Shown here one piece after another: positions 35,949 to 44,107 of a stretch of 64,000 bases of DNA. Source of the DNA: Streptomyces barringtoniae. GTDB taxonomy: Bacteria; Actinomycetota; Actinomycetes; Streptomycetales; Streptomycetaceae. How positions within the stretch are numbered: position 1 is the first letter of the stretch; each line of letters begins with the position of its first letter. The position numbers and the translations under genes were made by a program. The notes below the pieces were generated by a model. That model did not search any database. It had not been told where the DNA came from and worked only from the letters and a program-made list of their open reading frames with translations. Location: positions 434,001 to 498,000 of the forward strand of contig NZ_JAJHNP010000002.1 in assembly GCF_020819595.1 (NCBI RefSeq), written 5' to 3'.

Positions 35949-36745
35949 TCAGCGGCGGACGAGCTCCAGGGCGCTGGCCGCGCGCCGGGCGCCGTTGCGC
36001 TCGAACAGGGCGGTGGCCGCCGTGTTGGACTCGTCCACCTCGGCCCATGTCGAAGCGGTCCCGGAGTGGTGCAGCGAACCCAGCGCGTGGGCCAGCAGCG
36101 CCCGGGCGATGCCGCGGCGGTGCCGATCGGCCCGGGCGGCGATCAGCCCGATCCGTGGCTGCCGGGTCAGGGGCGCCACCCGGATCAGTCCCACGTACTG
36201 GTCCAAGTGCCGCGCCACCGCGTACTTCGACGGGTCGAGCACAATGGCCCCCGCCGGGCGGGGCAGTACCTCGGCCGGCATCGTCCGCCATCCGACGGCC
36301 GCCTCGACCTCGTCGCGGATGAGACCGTCCAGGGCGCGCAGCGGGCCCTCCTCCGCCTCACCGGCGGGTACGATCGTCACGCCCGACGGGGGCCGCACCG
36401 AGCCGAGCCCGGTGATCTGCGGGTCGGTGGCACGAGATAGCCCCACTCGCGGCGCGCGGTGGTGAAGCCGGCCCGCTCCGAGGCGGATCTCGAGTCGTGG
36501 TCGGCCTCGTCGACGACGGTGTACAGCGGTGTCGGCAGGTCCGCGAGCATCGCGTCGGCGATGCGGTCGAAGACGGCGCCGTGCCAGGCGTCGATGCTGA
36601 TGAAGAGCCGCCCGTCGGGTCGGCGCGAAGCGACGCCGCGGCCGGCCGTCAGGTCGTCCTCCACAGCGTGCCACTGCGTGTCCGAGACCCGCGTGACCAC
36701 AACCGGATGGTTGTCCGTGCCCGGAGTGGAATGCACAAAGTCCAT
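35949..36745 (-). pseudogene. GNAT acetyltransferase with a one-base frameshift
   Basis: The N-terminal part (MDFVHSTPGTDNHPVVVTR...ERAGFTTARREWGYLV) ends out of frame at about 36433; the rest (DPQITGLGSVRPPSGVTIV...IGLIAARADRHRRGIARALLAHALGSLHHSG...NTAATALFERNGARR) continues one frame over. Insertion of one G to give GTGGCC would restore LVATDPQITG. The acetyl-CoA motif is ARADRHRRGIAR. The start codon at 36743-36745 is at the foot of a 24-bp perfect hairpin. Whether the frameshift is biological or a sequencing error is open. Confidence 0.8.
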
Positions 36746-36800
36746 AGGTGTTGCCTCTCAGGAGCGCCTTGTCCGAGGCGCTCCTGAGAGGCAACACCTA
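36745..36800 (-). repeat. Perfect 24-bp stem hairpin at a gene start
   Basis: Arms 36745-36768 and 36777-36800 are perfectly complementary around an 8-nt loop. On the minus strand the hairpin ends just at the ATG of the acetyltransferase gene and contains its only purine-rich stretch (GAGAGG), so the start would be occluded in RNA. It lies between the CobW stop (36891) and that start. It could be a terminator for the upstream CobW transcript or a translational block; there is no U-tract. Confidence 0.7.
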
Positions 36801-36890
36801 CGTCAATCGCCCACCGTGACTCCGGAGCTCTTGGTGTCCATGCCGGGCCGGGCGGCGCCGTGGCTGCGTTCGCCGCCCGGCCCGGGGTCC

Positions 36891-38071
36891 TCAGGGGCCC
36901 GCCACGAGCTCGGGACGCTCGTGCTCGCAGGTGTCGTCGATGCCGTAGGTGTCCCAGGTGGGGAACGGGTCCGTGGGCGGCAGGCTCTCCTCGTCGGCCA
37001 TGAGGCAGTCGGTCAGTGCCGCGTGCAGTGCGTCCGCGTGCAGGTGTGTGCCGATGAAGACCAGTTCCTGGCACTCGGGGCTGGTGGCGTCGCGTGCGGC
37101 GGAGGGCTCGAAGCGTGCGACGGAGCCGGCCTGTGACCACAGGCCCGTCACGTGCGGGCGGCTGGCGAGGGCGAAGAAGCCCTTGGAACGCAGGATCTGT
37201 CCGTACGCGCCGCTGTCGAGTTCCTCGGTCACGAACGTCCACAACCGGCCGGGATGGAACGGCAGTTCGGAGCGGAAGACGGTGGAGGAGATCCCGTACT
37301 CCTCCGTTTCGGGGACGTGGTCGCCGTTGAGTTCCCGAACCCAGCCGGGGGCCTGTTGGGCGCGTTCCAGGTCGAACAGGCTGGTGCCCAGTACGTCGCT
37401 CACCTTCACGTGGCCGTGGACGGCCGGGACGACACGTGCGGCCGGGTTGAGGCGGGTGAGTGTCGCCCGCAGCCGGTCGGCCGACTCCTTGTCCACGAGG
37501 TCGAGCTTGTTCAGGACGATGACGTCGGCGAACTCGATTTGGTCCATCAGCAGGTCAAGACAGTGCGTTCGTCGTCCTCGTACTGGTCCAGGCCACGCTC
37601 GACGAGTTCGTCGCCGCTTGCCAGTTCGGGCAGGAAGTTCGCGGCGTCGACGACCGTGACCATGGTGTCCAGGCGGGCGAGGTCGCCGAGAGTGGCGCCG
37701 TCGTCGCGGGCGAAGGCGAAGGTCGCGGCGACCGGCATGGGTTCGGAGATGCCGGACGACTCGATGAGCAGGTAGTCGGAGCGGCCCTCGCGGGCCAGCC
37801 GGTCGACCTCCTGAAGCAGGTCGTCGCGCAGGGTGCAGCAGATGCAGCCGTTGGTCATCTCGACCAGGCGTTCCTCTGTACGCGACAGGGCCGCCTCGCC
37901 GCCCCGCACCAGGGCGGCGTCGATGTTGACCTCGCTCATGTCGTTGACGATGACCGCGACGCGCAGTCCCTCGCGGTTGCCGAGGACATGGTTGAGGAGG
38001 GTGGTCTTGCCCGCGCCGAGGAAACCGGACAGGACGGTGACGGGCAGTCGGCCGGAGAGGTCGGGCGGCAT
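36891..38071 (-). CDS. CobW/COG0523 GTPase (zinc chaperone type), frameshifted
   Basis: A metal-chaperone GTPase: Walker [16 protein letters not shown], metal motif [21 protein letters not shown] and NKLD (LNKLDLVDK), with the C-terminal CobW_C domain containing [10 protein letters not shown]. The first 172 codons (38071 to about 37556) and the remainder lie in different frames: loss of one C in a GTCCTTGAC context near 37558 explains it (expected [16 protein letters not shown]). Without repair, translation stops at DERTVLTC. The ATG at 38069-38071 was chosen over a TTG one codon earlier. The gene follows rpmF by 6 bp, so it belongs to a Zur-type unit that may hand zinc to essential enzymes. 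Confidence 0.88.
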
Positions 38072-38077
38072 CAATGC

Positions 38078-38248
38078 TCAGCCCTCGGGACGCAGGAGGC
38101 CGCGCTGGTACGCCTTCACCAGCCGCTGGGGTACCAGGTATGACACTCCGTCGACGGTGATGGGCGCGAGCGCCGGCGTGGTCGCCTTCCACTGTGCGCG
38201 GCGGTGGCGGGTGTTGCTGCGGGACATCTTCCGCTTGGGAACGGCCAT
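38078..38248 (-). CDS. rpmF: 50S ribosomal protein L32, zinc-independent paralogue
   Basis: A 56-residue protein translated by hand from the ATG at 38246-38248: [19 protein letters not shown], then [15 protein letters not shown] and [15 protein letters not shown]. This is L32 with its C-terminal CxxC zinc ribbon replaced by a Cys-free end. AGGAGG lies upstream of the ATG. It is the first gene of a leftward unit with the CobW GTPase, and a Zur-like box lies 39-53 bp upstream. It is shorter than most ORF cut-offs and easy to miss. Confidence 0.93.
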   Translation of the reverse strand: MAVPKRKMSRSNTRHRRAQWKATTPALAPITVDGVSYLVPQRLVKAYQRGLLRPEG

Positions 38249-38286
38249 GGGGGTCCTCCTGGTTGGGATGGCGAGTACAGGCTACC

Positions 38287-38301
38287 TGAAAATGAACACC
38301 A
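38287..38301. promoter_or_regulatory. Zur-like operator upstream of rpmF
   Basis: TGAAAATGAACACCA, 14 of 15 identical to the box at 33729-33743. It lies 39 bp upstream of the L32 start and should control rpmF-cobW. The right half is a poor match to a symmetric Zur box, so the assignment rests on the repetition and the gene context. Confidence 0.65.
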
Positions 38302-38310
38302 TTACGAAGT

Positions 38311-38466
38311 AGCGGTCTGGTCGTCACCGTCCCCGACGGCCGTCGCACGCGCTACGAACTCGCCGACGAACGTCTCGGCCACGCGCTCGACGACCTGCGC
38401 ACCGCCGTGGTCGCCGTCGAGGGCGACCGGACGTGTGTCGATGCCGACGAAAAGGGGTGCTGCTGA
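38311..38466 (+). pseudogene. ArsR/SmtB-type regulator, C-terminal fragment
   Basis: The plus strand reads SGLVVTVPDGRRTRYELAD, then LGHALDDLRTAVVAVE and a Cys-containing end (TCVDADEKGCC). This is the winged-helix end of a metal-sensing ArsR-family repressor. The HTH is missing. A cation-diffusion-facilitator relic starts 3 nt downstream, so this was a regulator-effluxer pair. Confidence 0.6.
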
Positions 38467-38468
38467 CT

Positions 38469-38916
38469 GTGAGCGCAGAGATATCCGTGTCCCTCGGCCC
38501 CGACCCGGCGAGGCGCGGCGCGCTTGCCAGGCGGATACGGCGGCTGGTTGCCGCGACCATCACCTGGCAACGCCGTCGAGGTGGCGGTCGCCCTCACGGC
38601 CGGGACCCTGGCTTCGTCCGCCGCGCTGATCGGCTTCGGCCTCGACTCCGTCATCGAGGTCTCCTCGGCCGCCACCGTCGCCTGCCAGTTCTCCGCCCGC
38701 GAGCACGCGGTGCGCGAGGCCCGGGAGAAGACCGCGTTGCGGATCATCGCGCTGTCGTTCTTCGCGCTCGCCGCCTACGGGGAAACGCTGGTATTCCACC
38801 GACAGCACCCATCAAGGCCAGACCCTCACGCCACGCCAGCACCTGCGACTTCGGCCTCGCCGCAGCCCCTGTCGGCTACCGTTGACTCACCACATGAGCC
38901 GAGCGTGAACCCCTGA
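38469..38916 (+). pseudogene. Cation diffusion facilitator (zinc/cation efflux), broken
   Basis: From the GTG at 38469 the frame reads ARRIRRLVAATITW, then shifts; NAVEVAVALTAGTLASSAALIGFGLDSVIEVSSAATVACQFS and KTALRIIALSFFALAAY follow in a second frame. A two-base loss at TGGCAA (expected TGGTACAAC) explains the shift. The helices are the first three of the CDF-like family; the C-terminal half is absent (an unrelated tail runs to 38916). Beside the Zur-type cluster it was probably a zinc or cobalt effluxer. Confidence 0.7.
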
Positions 38917-39163
38917 ACCGTCTTGTAATGCGCGGCGATTTTGGTGGACGTCCTGTGCCGTAAGGGGGCCTGCCTGGCACAGTACCGCCGTCGGCTCCGC
39001 GCGCCGCATGAAATGCCGGTCCCGGGCCATCATTACCTGTTCATGCTCACTGCTCTCATCGCCGCAGCGATTCCATCGTCCGTGTGCGCTACCCGCTGGA
39101 CGAGTGGGTTCCCTTCCTCGACTTCGTCCAGGCAGAGCCCGCCCGCCTTCCGCAGTGGCGTCG
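38917..39163. other. Gap, fragmentary coding text only
   Basis: No gene can be supported. The plus strand around 39070-39150 has protein-like text (RVRYPLDEWVPFLDF) that may be a decayed gene end. It directly precedes the truncated transporter copy on the minus strand. Confidence 0.3.
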
Positions 39164-39640
39164 TCAGCCGGCGTCGGCGATGTGGATGCTCCAGCGTTCC
39201 TCGACCTTGGCCAGGCGCCAGTAGGCGATGGCTGCGGCCCAGACGAGCACGAACAGGCCGACGATGATGTAGCCGACGTTGTCGAGGTTCAGGCCCGCGA
39301 TCCAGCCGGTGACGTCGTCGTTCAGGTCGAGCTTGTCGTGCAGGACGCCGACCAGTTCGATGGTGCCGACGAAGAAGGCGACGGCGATGGACAGGCCGGT
39401 GATGGTGAGGTTGTAGAACACCTTGCGGACGGGGTTGGAGAACGCCCACTGGTAGGCGAAGTTCATGAAGGTGCCGTCGAGGGTGTCGAAGAGACTCATG
39501 CCGGCGGCGAAGAGGAGGGGCAGGCACAGGACCGCGTACCAGGGGAGGCCGGCGGCGGCGCCGTTGCCGGCCAGGGCGAGGAGCAGAACCTCGGTCGAGG
39601 TGTCGAAACCGATGCCGAAGACGAAGCCGAGGGGGAACAT
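39164..39640 (-). pseudogene. NiCoT-family nickel/cobalt transporter, C-terminal half, copy 1
   Basis: About 158 residues remain, from FPLGFVFGIGFDTSTEVLLLALA through AGMSLFDTLDGTFMNFAYQWAF to AIAYWRLAKVEERW. These are the last helices of HoxN/NixA-type permeases (usual length about 350). The N-terminal half with the HX4DH nickel signature is missing; an unrelated sequence precedes the breakpoint near 39655. The last 319 bp recur at 57401-57719. An ArsR-type regulator is encoded 330 bp away and may once have controlled the intact gene. Confidence 0.85.
39188..39506. repeat. 319-bp direct repeat, left copy
   Basis: It aligns without gaps to 57401-57719 (offset 18213) with four mismatches that I can count, so about 98.7% identity. 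Both lie in the 3' end of the nickel-transporter relics and have the same orientation, so the copper/isonitrile genes between them sit on an 18.2-kb segment bounded by direct repeats. Confidence 0.85.
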
Positions 39641-39917
39641 CTGGCCGGGGTGGCACGCCTTCGGGCATGGTCATACGGTCACGCTCCAGCACCTCGTGGA
39701 TCAGCTTCGTGCTGCCGTGGCCGGTCTCCTGGCTGACGGGTCATCGCGCCCGCCCCTGCCTTCCCGGCCGCGAGGCCAGTGGCATTGCATGGGGCGGGAG
39801 CTCCCCGATCACAGTGGCGAGGGCCGCTCCGGACTGAGTCCCTGAGGGACTGTCACCGGTCTTCCCGAACACCACGGCCCGCTCACCCTAGAAGGCCGGA
39901 GGTCGAGGCTGCAAGGC

Positions 39918-39931
39918 TGCATAATTGTGCA
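39918..39931. promoter_or_regulatory. Palindrome before the ArsR-family gene
   Basis: TGCATAATTGTGCA, an A+T-centred imperfect palindrome, lies 41 bp upstream of the ArsR-family start. ArsR/SmtB operators are usually A+T-rich palindromes overlapping the promoter, so it is a reasonable autoregulatory site. Confidence 0.45.
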
Positions 39932-39971
39932 GGTATTGAGGCGGGATTTCGCGGACTGCGATGATGGGACC

Positions 39972-40331
39972 ATGCATCTCGTCCCCGCGGAACGCGCCGG
40001 GCAGCGCACCATCGACGGCCATCGGGTCTGCGACGCCATCGCCGCCGTCGGCGAGCCCGAGCGCGTACGGGCCTGGGCCGACCGCTTCTCTCTGCTCTCG
40101 GATCCCGGGCGCCTGTCCCTGCTGCTCGCCCTTCACGAGGCCGGTCCCATCGCCGTCTCCGACCTCGCCGTCGTCACCGGCATGAGGGACACCGCCGTGT
40201 CCCAGGCCCTGCGCCTGCTGCGAACCGCAGGCATCGTCCACGGCGAGAAGGACGGCCGAATCGTGCGCTACCGGCTCGTCGAGGGCCCGATGGCCGCGCT
40301 GCTCGAACACTGCGCGTCCCGAGAAGCATGA
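39972..40331 (+). CDS. ArsR/SmtB-family metal-sensing repressor
   Basis: A 119-residue winged-helix protein: RFSLLSDPGRLSLLLALHEAGPIAVSDLAVVTGMRDTAVSQALRLLRTAGIVHGEKDGRIVRYRLVEG. The HTH has VTGMRDTAVSQALRLL. An N-terminal extension with His (MHLVP...IDGHR) and a C-terminal LLEHC may supply metal ligands, as in NmtR/KmtR-like nickel-cobalt sensors. The ATG at 39972 was chosen over an earlier ATG. Its likely target, the adjacent nickel transporter, is truncated, so it may be an orphan. A 16-bp direct repeat spans its stop codon (40320-40359). Confidence 0.87.
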   Translation: MHLVPAERAGQRTIDGHRVCDAIAAVGEPERVRAWADRFSLLSDPGRLSLLLALHEAGPIAVSDLAVVTGMRDTAVSQALRLLRTAGIVHGEKDGRIVRYRLVEGPMAALLEHCASREA

Positions 40332-40421
40332 CGAGAGCGGGGAGAAGCATGACGAGACCCGCGGCCGCAGGCGATCGCGGCAGGCGTCGTGCAACGCCCC
40401 GCGCAGGTGCGGCCGATCGGT

Positions 40422-41864
40422 TCAGACGTGTGCGTGCCCGGGACGCCGGCGTGTGACCCAGCCGAGGACGATGTCCACCGCGAGGAAGCCGGCGAGCGGG
40501 ATCCCGAGCAGCGGGACGCAATAGCCGACGACGGCGACCACCGCGACGCAGGCCACCAGCACGTACACCGGCACCTGCCGCCAGGCGCCGCGGGGAATCG
40601 GGCGCCCGAAGGCGGAGTCGCGGCCGCGCTGCCACCACATGCGGTAGCCCCAGAGAATGAGGAGGATCAGGGCCAGGGCGAGGCCGGCCAGCGCGATCCG
40701 GTTCACGAGGCCGAACAGGGTACCGGTGTGGGCGTCGATGCCCCACCGGGTCAGTTTGGCCAGCACCGGGTAGTCGGAGAAGCGCAGGACGTCGGTGACC
40801 TTGCCGGTGGCCGGGTCGACGGCGATCGAGTCCTGCTTCTCCGGCCAGCTGCGCTGGATCTGCCGTACCACATAGGCGGAGGAGGAGTCCGCGGGCGGCA
40901 CGATTTCGACCGGGTCGGACAGGCCCTCGGCGCGGGCCGTCTTCAGGACGGCGTCGAGACCCACGTCGGACCGTGCGCCGGAGCGCGAGCCCATGTCCAT
41001 GCCGTTCATGTCCATGCCCGCCATGGAGCCGTGTCCCTCGTGCGCGCTGCTCACCGTCGCGGCGACGGACGGCGTGGACTGGCCGAGGGCCTCGCGGAGG
41101 TCGCCGATGTTCGCTCCGGCGTACGTCGACCAGGTCAGGCCGGTCGCCGACAGGAAGAACAGGCCGCCGGCCGCCCACACGCCCACCGTGCCGTGCAGGG
41201 TCAGGGAGCGCCGCCGCCCCGTGGCGCCGCGCACCTTGCGGCGGGCGCGGCGCCGGCCGAACCACAGCACCAGCCCCCCACCCGTGATCACCCAAAGCCA
41301 GCTCGCGGCGAACTCGCTGTACAGGCGGCCGGTATCGCCCAGGTGCAGGTCGCGGTGCAGCTCGTCGATCCAGGTGCGCAGCGGCAGGGCGCCGGTGGAG
41401 CCGTACTGCTCCATCGCGCCGCGCACCTTGCCGGTGTAGGGGTCCACGAACACGGCGAGCGTGTGGTCGGCGGCTGTGCCCTTCACCCCGGACAGCGGTA
41501 CGCGTGTGGTCGCATCAGGCTGCGGTGACGGCCGCACGGCGGAGATGGTGCCCTCGGGGTGGGCCTTGCTGGCGGCGGCCACCTGCTGGGAGATCGGCAG
41601 CTCGTGGTCGCCGACCGGGACGGTCAGTTCGTGGGCGTACACGATCTCCTCGGCCTGGAACGAGCCCGCGTACAGCAGTCCGGTGACCGCCGCGACGAGC
41701 AGGAACGGCGCGACGAACACGCCCGCGTAGAAGTGCAGGCGCAGCACCAGCGGGCGTAGCGCGCGCAGGGCCGGGGGAGCCGCCGCAGAAGCGGGGCCCA
41801 GGGCCGGCTCACCGGCATCGCCGGCGGTGCGGGGTGGGGCGGTGGTGGGCGGTTGGACGGACAT
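40422..41864 (-). CDS. PepSY-domain membrane protein with a Met/His-rich loop
   Basis: A 480-residue PepSY-associated TM protein with about five membrane segments: LHFYAGVFVAPFLLVAAVTGLLYAG near the front, WLWVITGGGLVLWFG, LHGTVGVWAAGGLFFLSATGL, and two at the end. The extracytoplasmic loop after segment 3 contains HEGHGSMAGMDMNGMDMGS, typical of copper-binding proteins, and two PepSY repeats (AVFVDPYTGKVRGA, SIAVDPATGKVTDV). Relatives include membrane reductases acting on metal complexes. A GGAACT-N16-CGAC promoter lies upstream. A role in copper reduction or release is inferred. Confidence 0.9.
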   Translation of the reverse strand: MSVQPPTTAPPRTAGDAGEPALGPASAAAPPALRALRPLVLRLHFYAGVFVAPFLLVAAVTGLLYAGSFQAEEIVYAHELTVPVGDHELPISQQVAAASKAHPEGTISAVRPSPQPDATTRVPLSGVKGTAADHTLAVFVDPYTGKVRGAMEQYGSTGALPLRTWIDELHRDLHLGDTGRLYSEFAASWLWVITGGGLVLWFGRRRARRKVRGATGRRRSLTLHGTVGVWAAGGLFFLSATGLTWSTYAGANIGDLREALGQSTPSVAATVSSAHEGHGSMAGMDMNGMDMGSRSGARSDVGLDAVLKTARAEGLSDPVEIVPPADSSSAYVVRQIQRSWPEKQDSIAVDPATGKVTDVLRFSDYPVLAKLTRWGIDAHTGTLFGLVNRIALAGLALALILLILWGYRMWWQRGRDSAFGRPIPRGAWRQVPVYVLVACVAVVAVVGYCVPLLGIPLAGFLAVDIVLGWVTRRRPGHAHV

Positions 41865-41900
41865 GGCGGCTGCTCCTGGGGCGTACGGGTGTCACGTCAG

Positions 41901-41928
41901 CTGTCGGCTGATCGGAACGGTGAGTTCC
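41901..41928 (-). promoter_or_regulatory. ECF-type promoter P1 (PepSY gene)
   Basis: On the minus strand GGAACT (41928-41923), 16 bp, CGACAG (41906-41901). The -10 ends 37 bp before the PepSY start. One of six such elements in this island. Confidence 0.7.
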
Positions 41929-42050
41929 GTGGTGTTGGTGTGATGTGGAACCCCGGGTCGGTCGCGAGGGTCGGGCGGCCCGGCGTCGCGCAGCGACGGG
42001 AGCAGGGAGTCGCCCGTGCGGGCCGCCTTCGCGTTGCCTGCGGCGGTCGG

Positions 42051-42260
42051 TCAGGCGATGCCGTCCAGCTTGCCTGCCTTGGCGTCGGCGACGATCGAGG
42101 AGAACTGGTCGGCGCTCATCTGGACCTGCTGACCGAAGTCGTCGGTCAGGACGATGCGGCGGTCGGTGGGGGCGGCCGGGTCGACGAACAGCTGGGGACA
42201 GCCGCAGTCGCACTCGCCGCAGAACGTGGCGACGGGTTCAAGCCCGCTCGTGTCGGTCAT
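42051..42260 (-). CDS. Small Cys-rich protein
   Basis: A 69-residue protein (ATG at 42258-42260, GGAGG upstream). The front carries FCGECDCGCPQLFVDP, four Cys in CxxCxCxC, followed by an Asp/Gln-rich tail with DDFGQQVQMSADQFSSIV. Such spacing could bind zinc, copper or an iron-sulfur cluster. Short proteins of this type are encoded widely in Streptomyces, but I do not know a function. It is 186 bp upstream of the PepSY gene on the same strand; P1 lies between them, so it is probably transcribed separately or reads through. Confidence 0.75.
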   Translation of the reverse strand: MTDTSGLEPVATFCGECDCGCPQLFVDPAAPTDRRIVLTDDFGQQVQMSADQFSSIVADAKAGKLDGIA

Positions 42261-42482
42261 GCTGATCCACCTCCGTGGCATGGGGTTTGCGGCACTCCGG
42301 TGTCCGGACGGAACTGATGGAACGGACGCACCGGTGGGTGGCCGCTGGGGACTGCCCCGGGGATACCCGGCGCGGATGCGGAGGATGCGCGACCCCGTCG
42401 TGTGCAGGGGGCGCGGAGGCGGCGGGTGTGCGCCCGTGCTCCTTGGAGCGCTACCGGTGCTTCGATTTCGCCAAGGTGGCTG

Positions 42483-42510
42483 GGAACTGAACGGCACCCC
42501 CGTCCGACTT
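42483..42510 (+). promoter_or_regulatory. ECF-type promoter P2 (Met/His-rich membrane protein gene)
   Basis: GGAACT (42483-42488), 16 bp, CGACTT (42505-42510). It lies upstream of either possible start (42537 or 42612) of the membrane-protein gene. The remaining 42261-42482 shows nothing else. Confidence 0.7.
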
Positions 42511-42611
42511 GTAAGGAGGAGGCAGGTCGACCAGGTATGAGTCCGTGGGCGGTGATGCGTGTGCCTGGGCCGGGGGAGAGATCCTTTGGGCGCGTGGCAG
42601 CATCATGTGCC

Positions 42612-43211
42612 GTGAGTGTGTCCCTGGCTGTGCGGAGCGTGCGCGCGGCGGTGTTCGCCGTGCTGTGCGTGCTGCTCGCTGCCGGAGGGCATGCCATGGC
42701 CACCGGCATGGCGCCGCCGGTGTGGGTGCAGGCCGCTGGGTTCGTGCCGGTCTTCGCGGTCGGCTGTCTGCTGGGTGGCCGTGAGCGGTCGCTGGCCGCC
42801 ATCGGCACGGGGACTCTGGCCGCCCAGGGCGGGTTGCACATGGTCTTCCACGCCGCCGAGCCCCATCACGCCGCGATGGTCATGCACGGCATGCGGATGG
42901 TCCAAGCACCCCATGCACTGACACCGCACGCCACCGCCGCGCATGCCGGGGCGGCCCTGCTGCTGACCTGGTGGCTGCGGCGCGGTGAGGTGGCACTGTG
43001 GTCACTGCTGCGGTGGGCGGTCGCGTTCGTGCCGGGGCTTGCCGCCTGGTGGCAGGTGGCCGGCGGTGCGTGGAGCGCACCGGCCGGTCCAGGGCTGGTG
43101 CGTCGGGCCGCCGGTGAGCCGTGGGCGTTGCGGCAGGTGCGGCTGAGGTACGCCGTTCACCGACGAGGGCCGCCGCCCGGGATGTCGTACGCGCTGTCGT
43201 ACGCGATCTGA
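42612..43211 (+). CDS. Met/His-rich integral membrane protein of unknown family
   Basis: About 199 residues. Four or five hydrophobic segments: VRAAVFAVLCVLLAAGGHAMATG, VQAAGFVPVFAVGCLLGG, AAIGTGTLAAQGGLHMVFH, a middle His/Met-rich stretch (HAAEPHHAAMVMHGMRMVQAPHALTPHATAAH) and LLLTWWLRR. Such loops bind copper in transporters like CopD. The GTG at 42612 matches the start of the truncated paralogue at 47426; an ATG at 42537 in the same frame is also possible and lies nearer promoter P2. It is followed by the YcnI gene (39 bp). Confidence 0.75.
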   Translation: MSVSLAVRSVRAAVFAVLCVLLAAGGHAMATGMAPPVWVQAAGFVPVFAVGCLLGGRERSLAAIGTGTLAAQGGLHMVFHAAEPHHAAMVMHGMRMVQAPHALTPHATAAHAGAALLLTWWLRRGEVALWSLLRWAVAFVPGLAAWWQVAGGAWSAPAGPGLVRRAAGEPWALRQVRLRYAVHRRGPPPGMSYALSYAI

Positions 43212-43250
43212 ACCCGACATCCCTTCTTCCGTACGGAGATCCCTCATCTC

Positions 43251-43991
43251 ATGTCCAGGACCCGCACCATCCTGCGCCGCGCCGGCGCCGTCACGGCCCT
43301 GACCGCCGCCGGACTTCTCGCTGCCGCGGGCGTGGCCTCGGCGCACGTCACCGTCCACCCCGACAGCTATGCCAAGGGCGCCACCGACGGCGTGCTGACC
43401 TTCCGTGTCCCGAACGAGGAGGACACGGCCTCCACCACCAAGGTCCAGGTCTTCCTGCCTACCGACCACCCCGTGCTCGGCGTGCTGGTCCACCCGCAGG
43501 ACGGCTGGACCGCCCAGGTCACCAACACCAAGCTCAAGACGCCCGTCAAGACCGACGACGGCACCATCACCGACGCCGCCTCCGAGATCACCTTCAGCGG
43601 CGGAAAGATCGCGCCGGGTCAGTACGAGGACTTCAACGTGGCCTTCGGGCAGCTGCCCGATGACACCGACCAGCTGACCTTCAAGACCTTGCAGACGTAC
43701 TCCGACGGCAAGATCGTCCGCTGGATCGAGGAGGCACAGGGCGGCCAGGAGCCGGAGAACCCGGCGCCCGTGCTCAAGCTCACCGCCAAGGGCGCGGACG
43801 AGAGCGGCAGCACCTCGACCGCCTCGCCGGCGAACTCGAAGAGCTCCGCGATCGCCAAGTCGACCGCTTCGAGCAGCGACTCGACCGCCCGGGGCCTCGG
43901 CGTCGGCGGGCTGGTCGTGGGCGTGCTGGGCCTGACAGCGGCTGTGTTCGCCGTCCTGCGCGGCCGCTCCACGGGATCCCGGGCCGAATAG
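43251..43991 (+). CDS. ycnI: YcnI-family copper-binding protein
   Basis: A 246-residue secreted, membrane-anchored protein. Signal peptide (RTRTILRRAGAV...ASA) is followed directly by HVTVHPDSY, where the mature N-terminal His and a Glu/Trp site bind copper in YcnI. The DUF1775 domain covers about 30-180 (PNEEDTASTTKVQVFLP, GWTAQV, QYEDFNVAFGQLP). A Ser/Thr/Ala-rich linker and a C-terminal TM helix (LVVGVLGLTAAVFAVL) follow. It fits a role as an extracytoplasmic copper chaperone. The same unit as the membrane protein upstream. Confidence 0.93.
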   Translation: MSRTRTILRRAGAVTALTAAGLLAAAGVASAHVTVHPDSYAKGATDGVLTFRVPNEEDTASTTKVQVFLPTDHPVLGVLVHPQDGWTAQVTNTKLKTPVKTDDGTITDAASEITFSGGKIAPGQYEDFNVAFGQLPDDTDQLTFKTLQTYSDGKIVRWIEEAQGGQEPENPAPVLKLTAKGADESGSTSTASPANSKSSAIAKSTASSSDSTARGLGVGGLVVGVLGLTAAVFAVLRGRSTGSRAE

Positions 43992-43995
43992 CGCA

Positions 43996-44041
43996 GGTGC
44001 CCTGCCGACAGCCGGAACCCGGAAACCGTCGGCAGGGCACC
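43996..44041 (+). terminator. Stem-loop after ycnI
   Basis: Arms of 14 bp (43996-44009 and 44028-44041), perfect, with an 18-nt loop, just after the ycnI stop and before promoter P3. Confidence 0.7.
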
Positions 44042-44107
44042 CGTCTTTCGACGCGCGACGCCAGAGCACGGTTGTTGGTTATGTGATGTGCGCCATAGGT
44101 GTGCTCC

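Noticed and set aside
40320..40359. Direct repeat GAGAAGCATGACGAGA over the ArsR-gene stop as a regulatory site
   Set aside because: It spans the end of a coding region with only two copies; most likely a small tandem duplication.
42310..42340. GGAACT at 42310 as another member of the promoter set
   Set aside because: The sequence 16 bp downstream is CGGTGG, not CGAC, and there is no gene start fitting it.
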